Origin: Mesoplasma lactucae ATCC 49193 | GTDB taxonomy: Bacteria > Bacillota_I > Bacilli_A > Mycoplasmatales > Mycoplasmataceae | Assembly (NCBI RefSeq): GCF_002441935.1 | Contig: NZ_CP023668.1 | Coordinates: 434,001 to 498,000, forward strand | DNA length: 64,000 bases | Direction of reading: 5' to 3' | Shown: one piece after another, positions 9,461 through 19,619 of the stretch | Position numbering within the stretch: the stretch's first letter is position 1 | How the letters are laid out: every line of letters starts with the position of its first letter | Notes under the pieces: model-generated | Told to the model about the DNA's origin: nothing | Databases searched by the model: none | The model's input: only the letters and a program-made list of their open reading frames with translations | Translations under genes and position numbers: made by a program

Positions 9461-10831
9461 TTATTTGACCCCTGTTTTCTTGGCACTTTTTTCTTGATCA
9501 TCTTTATCTACAAAATTAAATCATGAATCCACCACTTTAGATGACGCTTCTTTAAAAACTTCTTCATCGCTTTCTAATAAATTAAATTTATTATTCTGTT
9601 TAGTTTCATAATCTATGTAAAAAATTGTAAGAGCACTATCTTTGGGATGCGCAGACATATCCAACCCATTTAAACTAAAAATCATTAAATCACCAGCTGG
9701 TGGACATGAAATTTTTACATCTTTAAAGAAAGATTTCTCTCCGAAACTAAAAGCAGAAATTGTTCATCATCAGGTACCATAATCGCTTCTTTTAAAATGT
9801 CTATTGAAAGCAGACAAAAGTAAGGTTTCGCTTGAGCATGCTAAACTACCAGTAAACCCAAGAACTTGGTCGATTCTAATTCCATAATTTTTTATTGGAA
9901 AGTTTACTGAATTTGAATTTGAATAATCTGAATATACATAAGCTGTTTTAATTTTTAACTCATCCATTTTTCTGTCTAAAATTGTAAGTTTTTCGTTAAA
10001 AGAAGTAGAATTTGATGATTGTTTATTTGAAAATATTTCAAAATCATTTTTATTTAACTTATTGTTCATTTCAGATTTAATCTTTGGAATATCAGAAACC
10101 TGGTTATTAATATCTTCAGCAAGTTTTTTTGAAATTGCAGTATCGTTATCAATAATATTTTTTGCAATTTTTTGTAAATCTAATTTTTCGTCTATATAAG
10201 TAAGAGTCTCTGTTCTTCAACTGATATTTTTGTCAGCTTGGTTATTAAACTCATCTTGAATAAGCTTCAAAACGTTGCGATTAGTCAAATCAAGCGAATC
10301 TATCAAGGTTTTGATATCTTTTAAATTAATTAACTTTTTATCGTCAATGTTTTTAGATCAAATATCAAATGCCTCATCTCAACTTTTAAATTTTTGAATT
10401 TGTCTTAGATTAGTTAAGTTTAAATACTTAATAGCTTCAGGGGGAAACATGTCTGAAACACTTCCAAAATTTTTCTTATAAGAATTTGAAATTGAATAAT
10501 CTTTAGAATTATTAGAAAAGACAAGTTCTACGTTTGAATAAATTGGAAGTCTTCCATTAACAATAGATTCAAAGGTGTGGAAAAGGGCTAAAGTAATTCA
10601 TTGTTGATATTGATCATTTAACATATCAAATGGAATCAATTCAAAGAAATTATTAAAGTAATGATTAATGTTTTCTTGAATTCGGATTGTGATAATTTCT
10701 CACATCTCTTCAACCGAATCAAAAAGTTCCTCTCATTTTTTTGGAACTTGGATTAATTTCTTTCTGTCAAAATTATTAAAAGTCAAATAATCCTCTAGTT
10801 TAAATCATGGTGTTGAATAGTTTGTTCTCAT
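9461..10831 (-). CDS. Putative virion appendage/collar protein, copy 2
   Basis: 456 residues. It is homologous to the protein at 930-2141 over the first 270 residues (MRTNY start, PWFKLED, GRLPI, LDLTNRNVLKLI), then diverges. The C-terminal region (about 290-410) is beta-rich, with motifs such as DYGTWWWT and SCPPAGDLMIF, and ends in a charged tail. The longer tip and different sequence suggest a different target surface or an evolving receptor-binding end. It is the first gene after box 1, with a leader of about 27 nt and an AAAGGAG site. It sits directly in front of copy 2 of the GMEREL protein with no coiled-coil gene between them. Confidence 0.6.
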
Positions 10832-10864
10832 TTTTTTCTCCTTTAAAAATAATATTTCTCAAAA

Positions 10865-10909
10865 ATTCTAGCATTCAGAAATTTAAAATGATTTGATATC
10901 ACACTCCAT
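10865..10909 (-). promoter_or_regulatory. Element box 1 plus -10, rightmost promoter of the element
   Basis: ATGGAGTGTGATAT (10909-10896), a gap of 27 bp, then TAGAAT (10870-10865) preceded by TG-C. It lies 8 bp beyond the terminator of the neighbouring chromosomal gene, so the right end of the element is probably close to 10,910. Confidence 0.75.
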
Positions 10910-10916
10910 AGAGACA

Positions 10917-10944
10917 ATAAAAAAGCATCCACTCAAGGATGCTT
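10917..10944 (-). terminator. Intrinsic terminator of the second membrane-protein gene
   Basis: Stem AAGCATCC/GGATGCTT with a 6-nt loop and a following T-run on the leftward strand. It separates chromosomal genes from the accessory element. Confidence 0.85.
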
Positions 10945-10958
10945 AGCGATATAAATAT

Positions 10959-11780
10959 TTAAGCTAATTTTCTCTCTAAATCATGTTTCTTTTGAACATG
11001 ATGGAAATATCAATCATTTGTGTGATTACTTCATCAATTATATAAGTTACCAACTCCATAAGGTGATAAAACAATAGCAATTCCAGCAGGAATTCAAATG
11101 TATCACGGACTAGTTCATGGAGAAACTACATATGGAAATGGGGCGATTGAATTATCCTCTCAGTTTCAATCGCTTGGTGCATTTTCTGGTCTTTGGTTTA
11201 AATAATCTGATTTTGGTCCATAGTTATACAACATTGCTGCTCGGATGACCATGACTAAGATATATGTTCCAGTAAAAATAATTGTTAATCAACCATATTT
11301 TTTTGCATAAGCTTTACAACTAACGTTTTGTTCTTTGTCAACATAACAGAAGTAAAAGACAACCATTAAAATGGGTGTTATAAAGTGTTCTAAACTTGAT
11401 TTTAAGATTTTATATCAAATGTCAAAACCAATAATCCCGTCAGGATTAGAAATTAAACTCACAGTATAAACGAAGAAAACAATTGAAGTCATACTTACTA
11501 AAAAAGTACGGTTGTTTTTCCCAAGAATTCATTTTGGCATTTTTTTAACAAATAAAGCAATAAAGCTAAGAATTCCAAAAGTTGCTACTAATAAAGTTGT
11601 TCAAACTGAAATATATATAAATTGATTAATGATTGATAAGTCGAAATAAGATGTGAATCAGCCTTGTCCTTTAGCATGATTATCTGGTTGAATAGTACTC
11701 ATAAATAAATCTAATAAAACACAAAAGATTGAGACTAAACCAAATCATGAATAAAAGAAAATCTGTCATTTTCTCTTCAT
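10959..11780 (-). CDS. Multi-pass membrane protein (DUF1600-like), copy 2
   Basis: 273 residues with about six membrane helices and many Trp and Tyr residues. It is closely related to the neighbour at 11871-12707: both have the stretches SSLEHF-x-TPILM, VIRAAMLY and YGP-x-S-x-YLNQ at matching positions. The pattern resembles Mollicutes membrane proteins classed as DUF1600, whose function is unknown; that family name is from memory. A TACAAT -10 lies at 11818-11823. The only ATG that keeps the homologous N-terminus is 20 nt from the GAGAGGAAA site, which is unusually far. A non-ATG start a few codons upstream cannot be excluded. Confidence 0.75.
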
Positions 11781-11824
11781 AATAATTGTTAATATTATTT
11801 CCTCTCTTATCAACTTTATTGTAT

Positions 11825-11854
11825 AAAAAAACACACTTTAATGTGTGTTTTTTT
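11825..11854 (-). terminator. Intrinsic terminator between the two paralogous membrane-protein genes
   Basis: Stem ACACAC/GTGTGT extended by A/T pairs, loop TTTAAT on the top strand, and a T-run on the leftward strand. Confidence 0.85.
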
Positions 11855-11870
11855 GAAAAGAATTGTAATT

Positions 11871-12707
11871 TTATTTAGTTTTTTCAGCAGTTTTGTCAAT
11901 TTTCTTTGCTTTATAGTCCACAGCTCAACGAATATTACAGTTACTAATTCAGTTTAATAAGTTTCCAAAAATATAAGGGGCTAAAACAATTCCAATACAT
12001 GCAGGAATTCATAAGGCTGGTGATTTTGTTCAAGGATCAACTTGTTCATATGGGAAAATCGCAATCACATTATCTTTTCAAGTTCAGTTAGCAGCTTCTT
12101 CAGCTGTTAAACCTTCTGGTTTTTGGTTTAAATATCCAGAAGTTGGTCCGTATTTATAAAGCATTGCTGCTCTAATTACGATAAAGATAATATAAACACT
12201 GGTAAAGATAATTGAATATCATCCTCATTTTTCAGCATAACTTTTACAACTAATTGGAGTTTCATCAACATAAGTTAAATAGAAAACCAACATTAAGATT
12301 GGTGTTGCAAAGTGTTCTAAACTTGATTTTAAGATTTTATATCAAACATCCATTCCAACAATCCCTTTAGGATCTGCAATGAAAGCTACTAGATAAATAC
12401 AAAAAACCATTGTTGTCATACTGGTAACAAAAGTACGATTAACTTTGTTTGAAACTCAATTTGGCATTTTTTTCACAAATAAAGCAATGAAGTTTAAAAT
12501 CCCAAAAACAGCTACTAAAATTGCAGTTCAAACAGAAATATAAATTAATTGACTCACAACAGATAAATCAAAATAAGAAGTGAAATATCCTTGACCTTGT
12601 GGGGTATTAACTGGGTTTGTAGTTGATAGGAAAGTATCTAGTAAGATACAGAAAATTGGTACAATTGAAAATCATAAATAAAAGAAAATTTTTCATTTTC
12701 TATTCAT
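11871..12707 (-). CDS. Multi-pass membrane protein (DUF1600-like), copy 1
   Basis: 278 residues with about six membrane helices and a cytoplasmic basic tail (KAKKIDKTAEKTK). It is paralogous to 10959-11780 with conserved length and motifs, including SSLEHF and RAAMLYKYGP. A conserved SLEHF-TP helix recalls the Pr6Pr-type fold, but no function is known. Translation start is clear: AAAGGAG 8 nt before the ATG at 12707, with a TATAAT at 12732-12737. It has its own terminator before copy 2, so the pair is a tandem duplication with separate transcription rather than an operon. Confidence 0.75.
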
Positions 12708-12731
12708 TTAATAAGACTCCTTTGTAATTTT

Positions 12732-12737
12732 ATTATA
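12732..12737 (-). promoter_or_regulatory. -10 element for the first DUF1600-like gene
   Basis: Leftward TATAAT about 25 bp before the start codon, immediately after the T-run of the pgi terminator. Confidence 0.5.
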
Positions 12738-12739
12738 AA

Positions 12740-12766
12740 AGAAAAAAGACACTTTTTAGTGTCTTT
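12740..12766 (-). terminator. Intrinsic terminator of pgi
   Basis: Stem AAAGACACT/AGTGTCTTT, 4-nt loop, T-run on the leftward strand, 33 bp beyond the pgi stop codon. Confidence 0.85.
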
Positions 12767-12798
12767 ATTTAAAATTATTATAATTTAAAGATTTAAAT

Positions 12799-14085
12799 CT
12801 ATTTAACTCCAGGTTTTCCTAAAAGTTTAAACATGTTGTGTTTGTAGATTTCAACTCCTGGTTGATCGAATGGATTAACTCCTAAAATGTATGCACTCAT
12901 TGCAACCGCTCTTTCGAATCAGTATACTAAGTATCCAAACATTACATCATCCATACTATCAAAGTTTAAAACGATGTTTGGCATTTTACCATCGTGTCAG
13001 TGAGCATCTAAAACTCCTTTTTCAGCAGTTTGGTTAACTTCATGGAAAGTTTTACCTTTTAAGTAGTTTAATCCATCTAAGTTATCTGCGTCCATTGGAA
13101 TTTCTAAATCCATTGTTGGTTTTTTAATATCAACAACAGTTTCAAACATCACTCCACGAGTTCCTTGTTGAACTCATTGTCCTAATGAGTGTAAATCTGT
13201 TGTATAAATCATTGATGAAGGTAATAATGATTTACCATCTTTTCCTTCTGATTCACCAAATAATTGTTTTCATCATTCTCCAACCATTTGCATTTGCATT
13301 TCATAACTTACAAAAGCTTCAGTTTTATAACCTTGTCTATATAGTAAGTTTCTTGCAACTGCATATTGGTAAGCTGGATTAGTTAAATCGTCAGCTTGTA
13401 AATCTTTCATGGCTTGTTGAGCACCTTTGAAAATGTTATCAGTGTTAACTCCAGCAACCATTAATGGGAAAATTCCAACCGGTGTAAGAACTGAAAAACG
13501 TCCTCCGATATCATCTGGAATTGTGAAAGTAGCATATCCTTTATTGTCAGCTAATTGTTTCAAAGCCCCTTTTGAACGGTCAGTAACAGCAACAATTAAG
13601 TCTTTTGCTTTTTCTTCTCCAACTTTTTTCACTAATTCTTGTTCGAACACACGGAAAGCAATTCCAGGTTCTGTTGTTGTTCCTGATTTAGAAACAACAC
13701 AAATTCCGTAGTTTTTATCTTTTAAGAAATCAACTAATTGTGCTGTATATGTTGATGAAATAGTATTTCCAGCATAAATTAATTTAACTCCGTTTGTTGG
13801 GTGTAAACCACGAATCATGTCATCAGCAGCACGAGTTCCTAAATAAGAACCCCCAATCCCAATCACAACAAGATAATCAATTTTATCTTTTAATTCATTA
13901 GCTGTTTGTTGCATTTGTGCATATTCTTTTTTGTCATAAGATTCAGGTCAGTCTAATCAACCTAAAAAATCTGAACCAGCACCAGTTTTGTCAAAGATCA
14001 TTTTGTGAATTCTTTTAACTTCTTCGTTTGGGAATTCTTTATCTAAAGCATTTAAACCAGTGTTTGATAAGTCAACTTTAATCAT
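12799..14085 (-). CDS. pgi: Glucose-6-phosphate isomerase
   Basis: 428 residues, the usual length for the short bacterial form. It converts glucose 6-phosphate to fructose 6-phosphate in the cytosol, the second step of glycolysis. Visible signatures: the phosphate-binding segment [15 protein letters not shown] near residue 70, [12 protein letters not shown] near 125, and [11 protein letters not shown] near 193. The ATG at 14085 follows a GAGGAC ribosome site. It stands alone between a double terminator upstream and its own terminator downstream, so it is a single-gene unit. Confidence 0.97.
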
Positions 14086-14130
14086 TTTAATAGTCCTCTT
14101 TTCTATTAATGATTTTATTATTAATTTCAC

Positions 14131-14159
14131 ATAAAGAAAACCAATTTTTCAAAATTGGT
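14131..14159 (-). terminator. Second hairpin in the leader before pgi
   Basis: Stem ACCAATTTT/AAAATTGGT followed by a short T-rich run on the leftward strand. It may back up the first terminator at 14182-14210 or act as a pgi leader structure. Confidence 0.5.
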
Positions 14160-14181
14160 CTTAATAATATTAAAGACAAAG

Positions 14182-14210
14182 AAAAAAGTATCTCATAAAA
14201 GAAGATACTT
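14182..14210 (-). terminator. Intrinsic terminator of the 5-formyl-THF cyclo-ligase gene
   Basis: Stem AAGTATCT/AGATACTT with a 9-nt loop and a six-T tail leftward, about 75 bp beyond the stop codon at 14286. Confidence 0.75.
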
Positions 14211-14285
14211 AAGACAAAGACAATTTTTATAAATAATAAAATCAACGTTAATAAAATTAACGATTAATGTTTATTGAGGGGGTTT

Positions 14286-14930
14286 TTATTTATCAGTTGG
14301 TTTTAAATCAAGAAATAATAAATCAGTTTCAAGCATTGATTCATCTTTTTTAGCGACAAAGATTTCATCATCAGTGATGATTAAATCTAATCTCGCATCA
14401 AATTGTGAAGCATCAATTTTCTTTTCACTAAGTTGGTTCATTCTTGCTAATCCAACCTTATAACCAGAATAATCTCAACCATAAAAGTAACGATCATAAT
14501 AGCCTTGACCAAAACCAATTCGGTTGAGGTTTTTATCAAAACATATTAAAGGGACAAAATAAGCTTGTAATGAATTTGGATCATTTAACTTCTTTGTTTT
14601 GCTAATTACTGGTTCATAGATTTTTAATCCATCATTGAGTTCTAAATCACTTTTTAAATTAGTGATTTTATAAAAATCCATTGTTTTATTTAAACTAACT
14701 TTTGGTAGATAAACTTCAACGTTGTTTTTTAAACATCAATTAATGATATTTCTGGTTTCAACCTCTTTACCTTTTGACATGTAAAGAGCGATTTTATCGA
14801 GATTGAAGTGTTGAATAAACTTCAAAACTTTTTGATCGATTCTATGTTGAGCACTGATGCGGTAGTCATCAGTGGTTCTAGCTCTTAAAGCAAGAAACTT
14901 CTCACGAAGTGTGGTTTTATTGCTTGGCAT
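14286..14930 (-). CDS. 5-formyltetrahydrofolate cyclo-ligase
   Basis: 214 residues. The enzyme uses ATP to turn 5-formyl-THF into 5,10-methenyl-THF, recycling folate. The basic N-terminal helix with RxKFLALR-like spacing, the middle LP motif (VYLPKV) and the C-terminal signature RIGFGQGYYDRY near residue 147 are diagnostic. The ATG at 14930 is preceded by a GAAAGAAAGAG purine-rich site and two TATAAT-like -10 sequences near 14970. It is a single-gene unit ending at the terminator 14182-14210. Common names are fthC, ygfA or yqgN; I give no symbol because usage varies. Confidence 0.93.
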
Positions 14931-15016
14931 ACTAAAATCAATCCATCTCTTTCTTTCTACAAAAAAATTATATCATTATAAGATTGTTTTATTATGAGAA
15001 TATAAAGAAATCTTAA

Positions 15017-15454
15017 CTATTTTTCAATATTTTCAGAATTAATGAACTCAATTACTCCATTTGCACCTAATTGAGCGCATTTTCAACGGTTTTTTTGCTT
15101 ATGAACGTTTGAAAAAATGACTAAATCTTGAAGTTTTTCTTCATTGATATTTCCAGTTTGAATCATATCTTCATAAGTTGTTAATAAATCCATGGCTTCA
15201 GTGTAGTTTTTTCCTTTTAATAAGTTAATTAAAAGATCAAAACTACTAGTTGCAATCACACAAGCACTACCTTCAAATTTAATCTCATCAATCACATTAT
15301 CATGACTTAAAATTTGGATGGTTAATTCATCAGCACAACTATCTGATTTCAAACGTTTTTGATATCCTTTTTGATTAGGATTAAAACCTTTGTTTTCTGG
15401 TTTTGTATAATGATCCATTAATAATTGACGGTCATGTTTCATATCTCTTGTCAT
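15017..15454 (-). CDS. sufU: Iron-sulfur cluster scaffold/sulfur acceptor SufU
   Basis: 145 residues. SufU accepts sulfur from SufS and supports Fe-S cluster assembly in the cytosol. The three expected metal/sulfur cysteines are present: SCAD near residue 40, SACVIA near 65 and RWKCAQL near 126; the last lies just after a UGA Trp codon. The start HDRQLLMDHYTKPENKG is typical of the family. It lies 26 bp after sufS in the same direction and is presumably co-transcribed with it. No other suf genes are nearby, in line with the minimal SufS/SufU systems of Mollicutes. Confidence 0.95.
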
Positions 15455-15480
15455 TTTTTAAACATCCTTTCTTTTAATTA

Positions 15481-16719
15481 TTATTTAAATAAATGATCTA
15501 AAAAATGATCACTATTTTTTAAAGCTTCAACTAAAGTATCAATTTCTTTAGTTGTATTATAAACAGCTAAACTAGCACGAATGGTTATTTTAGTTTTAAT
15601 AACTTCATCAGTTAAACGAGCACAATGAGCACCACTTCTGACATCAATATCATAATCATTTGCTAAATAAGTTGCGATATCTTGTGGATTTAAACCTTTT
15701 GCATTAAATAAAATAATTGGTGAATCATTTTCTAAGTTATAGAAATCAAATTCTTTTTCTAATTCGTTAGTTAAAATGGCTCTTTTAGCATATTCTTTTA
15801 ACCCAGTTTCATATTCATGAATTTTATCAATTCCTAAATCATTGATAAATTCAATTGCTTTAGCAAAAGCATAAATTCCAGATATGTTTGGGGTTCCTGC
15901 TTCTAATCTTGCTGGAATTGGTTCAGGTTCATAACTTAATTCTTTTAAATTAATAGAAGCACTCATTCCCCCACCATATTTAAAGGGAGTTAATTGTTCT
16001 AGATATTCTTCTTTTCCATATAAAACTCCGACTCCGAATGGTCCATACATTTTATGAGCTGAAAATGATAAGAAATCAACATCTCAGTTTTTGACATCAG
16101 TTTTAATATGACCAATGCTTTGTGCTGCATCAACAGCTACAATCACTTTCGGATTTTTCTTTCTAATTGCTTTAATAATAGCTTGTGAGTCATTTCAAGC
16201 ACCAATGGTGTTTGAAACAGTTGAAAAAGTCACAACTTTGGTTTTTTTATTAATCATTTTCATAAGTTTATCAACATCAATTGATAAGTCATTATTTAAA
16301 GGGATTTCTTTAATAATTGCCTTTTTCTTTTTAGCAACAATAACTCATGGTAAAAGTTCAGAAGAGTGTTCAAGATTAGTGATTAAAATTTCATCATTTT
16401 CAGAAATTAAATCTTCAATCCCAAATGCAACCTGATTTAAACTTTCAGTAGCTCCACTAGTAAAGATAACTTCTTTTTCATTATCAGCATTAATAAATTC
16501 TTTAACTAGTTTTCTTGTTTTTAATAAAACTTCATTAGCTTCAAAAGCAGATTCATAATCAACAGAATGAGGATTTGCGGCAATATAAGTTAAATAATCA
16601 CTTTCAGCTTTAATAACAGTTTCTGGTTTTAAGGTGGTAGCTCCATTATCAAAATAAATGGTTTTCTTGTTTTTATTTAAATAGGGAAACTGTTCTCTTA
16701 TGTTTTTAATTTTAGGCAT
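15481..16719 (-). CDS. sufS: Cysteine desulfurase SufS
   Basis: 412 residues. This PLP enzyme removes sulfur from cysteine and passes it to SufU. Visible features: YFDNGATTLKP near residue 23, the PLP lysine in SAHKMYGPFG near 225, and the active cysteine in RSGAHCARL near 365. The ATG at 16719 follows AGGAAGGG; a longer upstream reading has no ribosome site. A leftward TATAAT (16751-16756) is the likely -10. First gene of the sufS-sufU pair. Confidence 0.96.
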
Positions 16720-16750
16720 TATTTTAAAACCCTTCCTTTTAATAGTTATT

Positions 16751-16756
16751 ATTATA
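16751..16756 (-). promoter_or_regulatory. -10 element for sufS-sufU
   Basis: Leftward TATAAT about 32 bp upstream of the sufS start; no good -35. Confidence 0.5.
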
Positions 16757-16823
16757 AACCACATCTGGTGAAATTAGGGTTTGTTTCTTTTAGGAATGTT
16801 TCCATAATAAAGGCTATTTAAGG

Positions 16824-16829
16824 TATAAT
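16824..16829 (+). promoter_or_regulatory. -10 element for the P80/P60-hinT operon
   Basis: Rightward TATAAT 108 bp before the first lipoprotein start codon. The leader of about 100 nt contains an AT-rich hairpin (ACTTTTTTA pairing with TAAAAAAGT) between about 16,850 and 16,893. Confidence 0.5.
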
Positions 16830-16937
16830 TTAAACACAATGAAATACACTTTTTTATTAAGAGAATAGAAATTGTTTTATTAAAAAAGTTTTAAAACAAA
16901 TAATGAAAAATGAAATAAATTAAGGGAGATGTCTATA

Positions 16938-19619
16938 ATGAAAAAACTGCTAAGTGTTTTAGCTGCTTTTACTTTGTCTGTGACACCAATCACTAGTGTT
17001 GTAGCTTGTGGGTCAAGTTCAAAAAAAGAAAAAGAAGATGAAATTGGTACTAATACCATTTTAAAAGGTGGATCTTTAGGTCAATTTACTTCTGAAGATT
17101 TCATCAAACGTGCACATGATGAAGATTTATTTGGTTCAAAGAATCAAGCTATTGAAAACTTTATGAAATATTTTGCGTTCCAAATGTTCAGCCAATTAAT
17201 GGATAAATCATCAGATATTTATAAAACTATTAAAGATCAAGAAGGAAAAGGCTATGTAAATGACTTCTTCTTAAAAACAGTAGAAGATCAATGGAAGATT
17301 TCATATGGTAATGCAGAAACTGAATGAAACAGACAAGTTGAAACCGCTAAAAAAACTGGGAAAAAATGAGAAGAAGATTTTAGAAAAAATCTAGAAAAAG
17401 AATATAACCGTAAATTTAATAGTTACACCGATGCAAAAGATATTGTTATTAATAGCGTAATGATGAAAGCTACTGAAGGGGTTAATGTTGCAGATGCATT
17501 AAAAAATTCTATCAACAATATTCCAAACTCTAAGCCAACAAACTCTTTCCAAACAATTATTAGCAATTTTGGAACAGTTATTCTAAGTCAAAAAATAACA
17601 ATTAATAATCAAACAATTAATCTTCCTGAAGCCTATGTTCCTGGAAATAATATCGAACCTATTGACCAATATAAAAATTTATTAAAAGCCTTGGATGGAA
17701 TTTATGATTGAAACAATAATACTTTTTCAGCACTTTCAATTCCTATCATCAACTTAATCAATGCAACTGGAGGATTACATCCAACAGACGTTAAAGACAA
17801 TAATATTGAGATAGATAACATCACTTGAGTAACAAGAGACAATTTTAAAGTTGAAGTTTTAGATAAAGCTGAAGAATTTGGAACTCAACTTGCTATGCGT
17901 ATTGATTCAAATTTCGCAACCAACTACAACAATGGTAAAAAGACAAATTCTATTAGTTCAATCGGATTGAATGGTAAAAACATAAACTTTGCAAAATACA
18001 CTTTAATGGATAGTTATGTATCAATGGCATCTGAAACAGCTCCTGCTCAATCAAATAACACAAGAGGCTTACTTTCAAATTCACAAAGATATTTTGCTAA
18101 TAACTTTTTTGAAACTCAAAAACCTGTTGGTATTTCTGAAGTAGTTATCGCTCCTTTAACTGGAAATGGAAATCTTGCAAATAATATTAATAATGCTGGA
18201 TATGTTGGAGCAGAAGGAAGTACTAATAATTTAGATACCGATTCTCTATATTCATTCATGTCAATGTTTGTTAATAAAGAGCAATGAGCTTCATTAAATG
18301 GAGCAACAACTAGTGGAGTTGATAATACCAAAATCCCACTTGAAAACACTTCAAACTATTCATGAGATTTACTAATGAATCAACAAGGTAATTTAAAAAA
18401 CTTTACAACCGCATCACCTAATGGTGGATATGATTGAACTGAAAAATTTATTTCTTCTACTTCACTCAAACAACATGAAAAACTATTAACTATCAATTCA
18501 AGTTCTAGTGACTTTTCAGATGTGTTGAAATATTCAGTATATGACTTCATTGCAAATGGAGCTAATGAACAAGAATATAAAGCAAATCCTAATCCTGTTG
18601 CTAAAACAGTTGATGATGGCACAGTTGCAACTGATGCTAATAATAAATCAGGATCAGCTGTTTCAAATTTCATCAACTCTATAAATAGACGTGTCGGGTC
18701 AGATGCTACTAATGGAAAAAACGTTTATCAAGTATTGAATGCTAAACAAGGAATAATTGGATTCGTTGATACTGATGGTATTCATATTTTAAGAATCGAA
18801 GGATATGAAAAACTGAATTCTAGCGATTTATTAAAAGATCAAACTTCTATTACTGCAAATTGAGATGGTAAAAAAGCTGATGAGTTAAAAACAGATATCA
18901 ATAATTATCAAGGAATCCAAGCCTTGAATGATAATATGTCTAAAAAAGAAAACGCTGGTAACTTAAACGCTTTAAAAGAAGCTACTTATGATTACAATGG
19001 AAAAAGAACCGACTCATTTGTTAACTACAATGATTTAAATACTTCTTTTGGAAATGAATATCTACGTTTCTTAGTAAATAGTTCAATTGTCTCTTCTATT
19101 GCAGGAACCAACACTACTCCTAAAGAAAAATATAATATCAATAGTGAAATTGAAAACTATATTAGCTCTAAAACACCTACTTCACTAAACCCTACCAATG
19201 ATTGAATTGCTGTTTGAAACTACTTCAAAGAAGTTTTAGGTAAAACAAGCGATCAATTATTCACAATGTTATTTGGTGGACCTGAAGTCAACAAACTTTT
19301 GGGTATTGATAATTATTCTGATAAAACAGCTAACGCTATTAAAGCAAAATATAGAAATTATATCTTAGAAGGAATTAGTACTTTTAATCCTTGAAACACG
19401 TCAAATAATAACTTTTCTACTAGTTGAACAAATTGAGTAAAAACTAATAGTAGTGTTAGTTTAAATGACCCGAATAATAAATGAAAACCTTTAGCCACAC
19501 TTGGAAACCAAACTTCAATCACTATTGCAACAAGCGATAAGTGATGAAAAGAAAAAGAAGCTGAAGTTAACAAACCAGATTCAAATAATGATAATACTCA
19601 AAATGGAGGACAACAATAA
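16938..19619 (+). CDS. Large surface lipoprotein, P80-like
   Basis: 893 residues. The signal peptide MKKLLSVLAAFTLSV ends in the lipobox SVVACG with Cys at 24, so the protein is lipid-anchored outside. The N-terminal 180 residues are helical and PrsA/SurA-like in style (FLKTVEDQWKISYG, then WEEDF-x-K-x-LEKEY). The central part is Asn/Ser-rich with several UGA Trp codons. The operon lipoprotein-lipoprotein-hinT matches the P60/P80-HinT membrane complex described in Mycoplasma hominis, hence the label; sequence homology was not tested. I chose the ATG at 16938, which starts a canonical signal peptide behind GGGAG, not the ATG at 16929. The stop overlaps the next start. Confidence 0.85.

Noticed and set aside
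3255-10909. The five boxes as start codons of tiny proteins beginning M-[ED]-C-D
   Set aside because: Each box reads ATG GAN TGT GAT, but the frames then differ in length and sequence, none has a ribosome site, one lies inside another gene, and the distance to the -10 is fixed. A DNA site explains this better.
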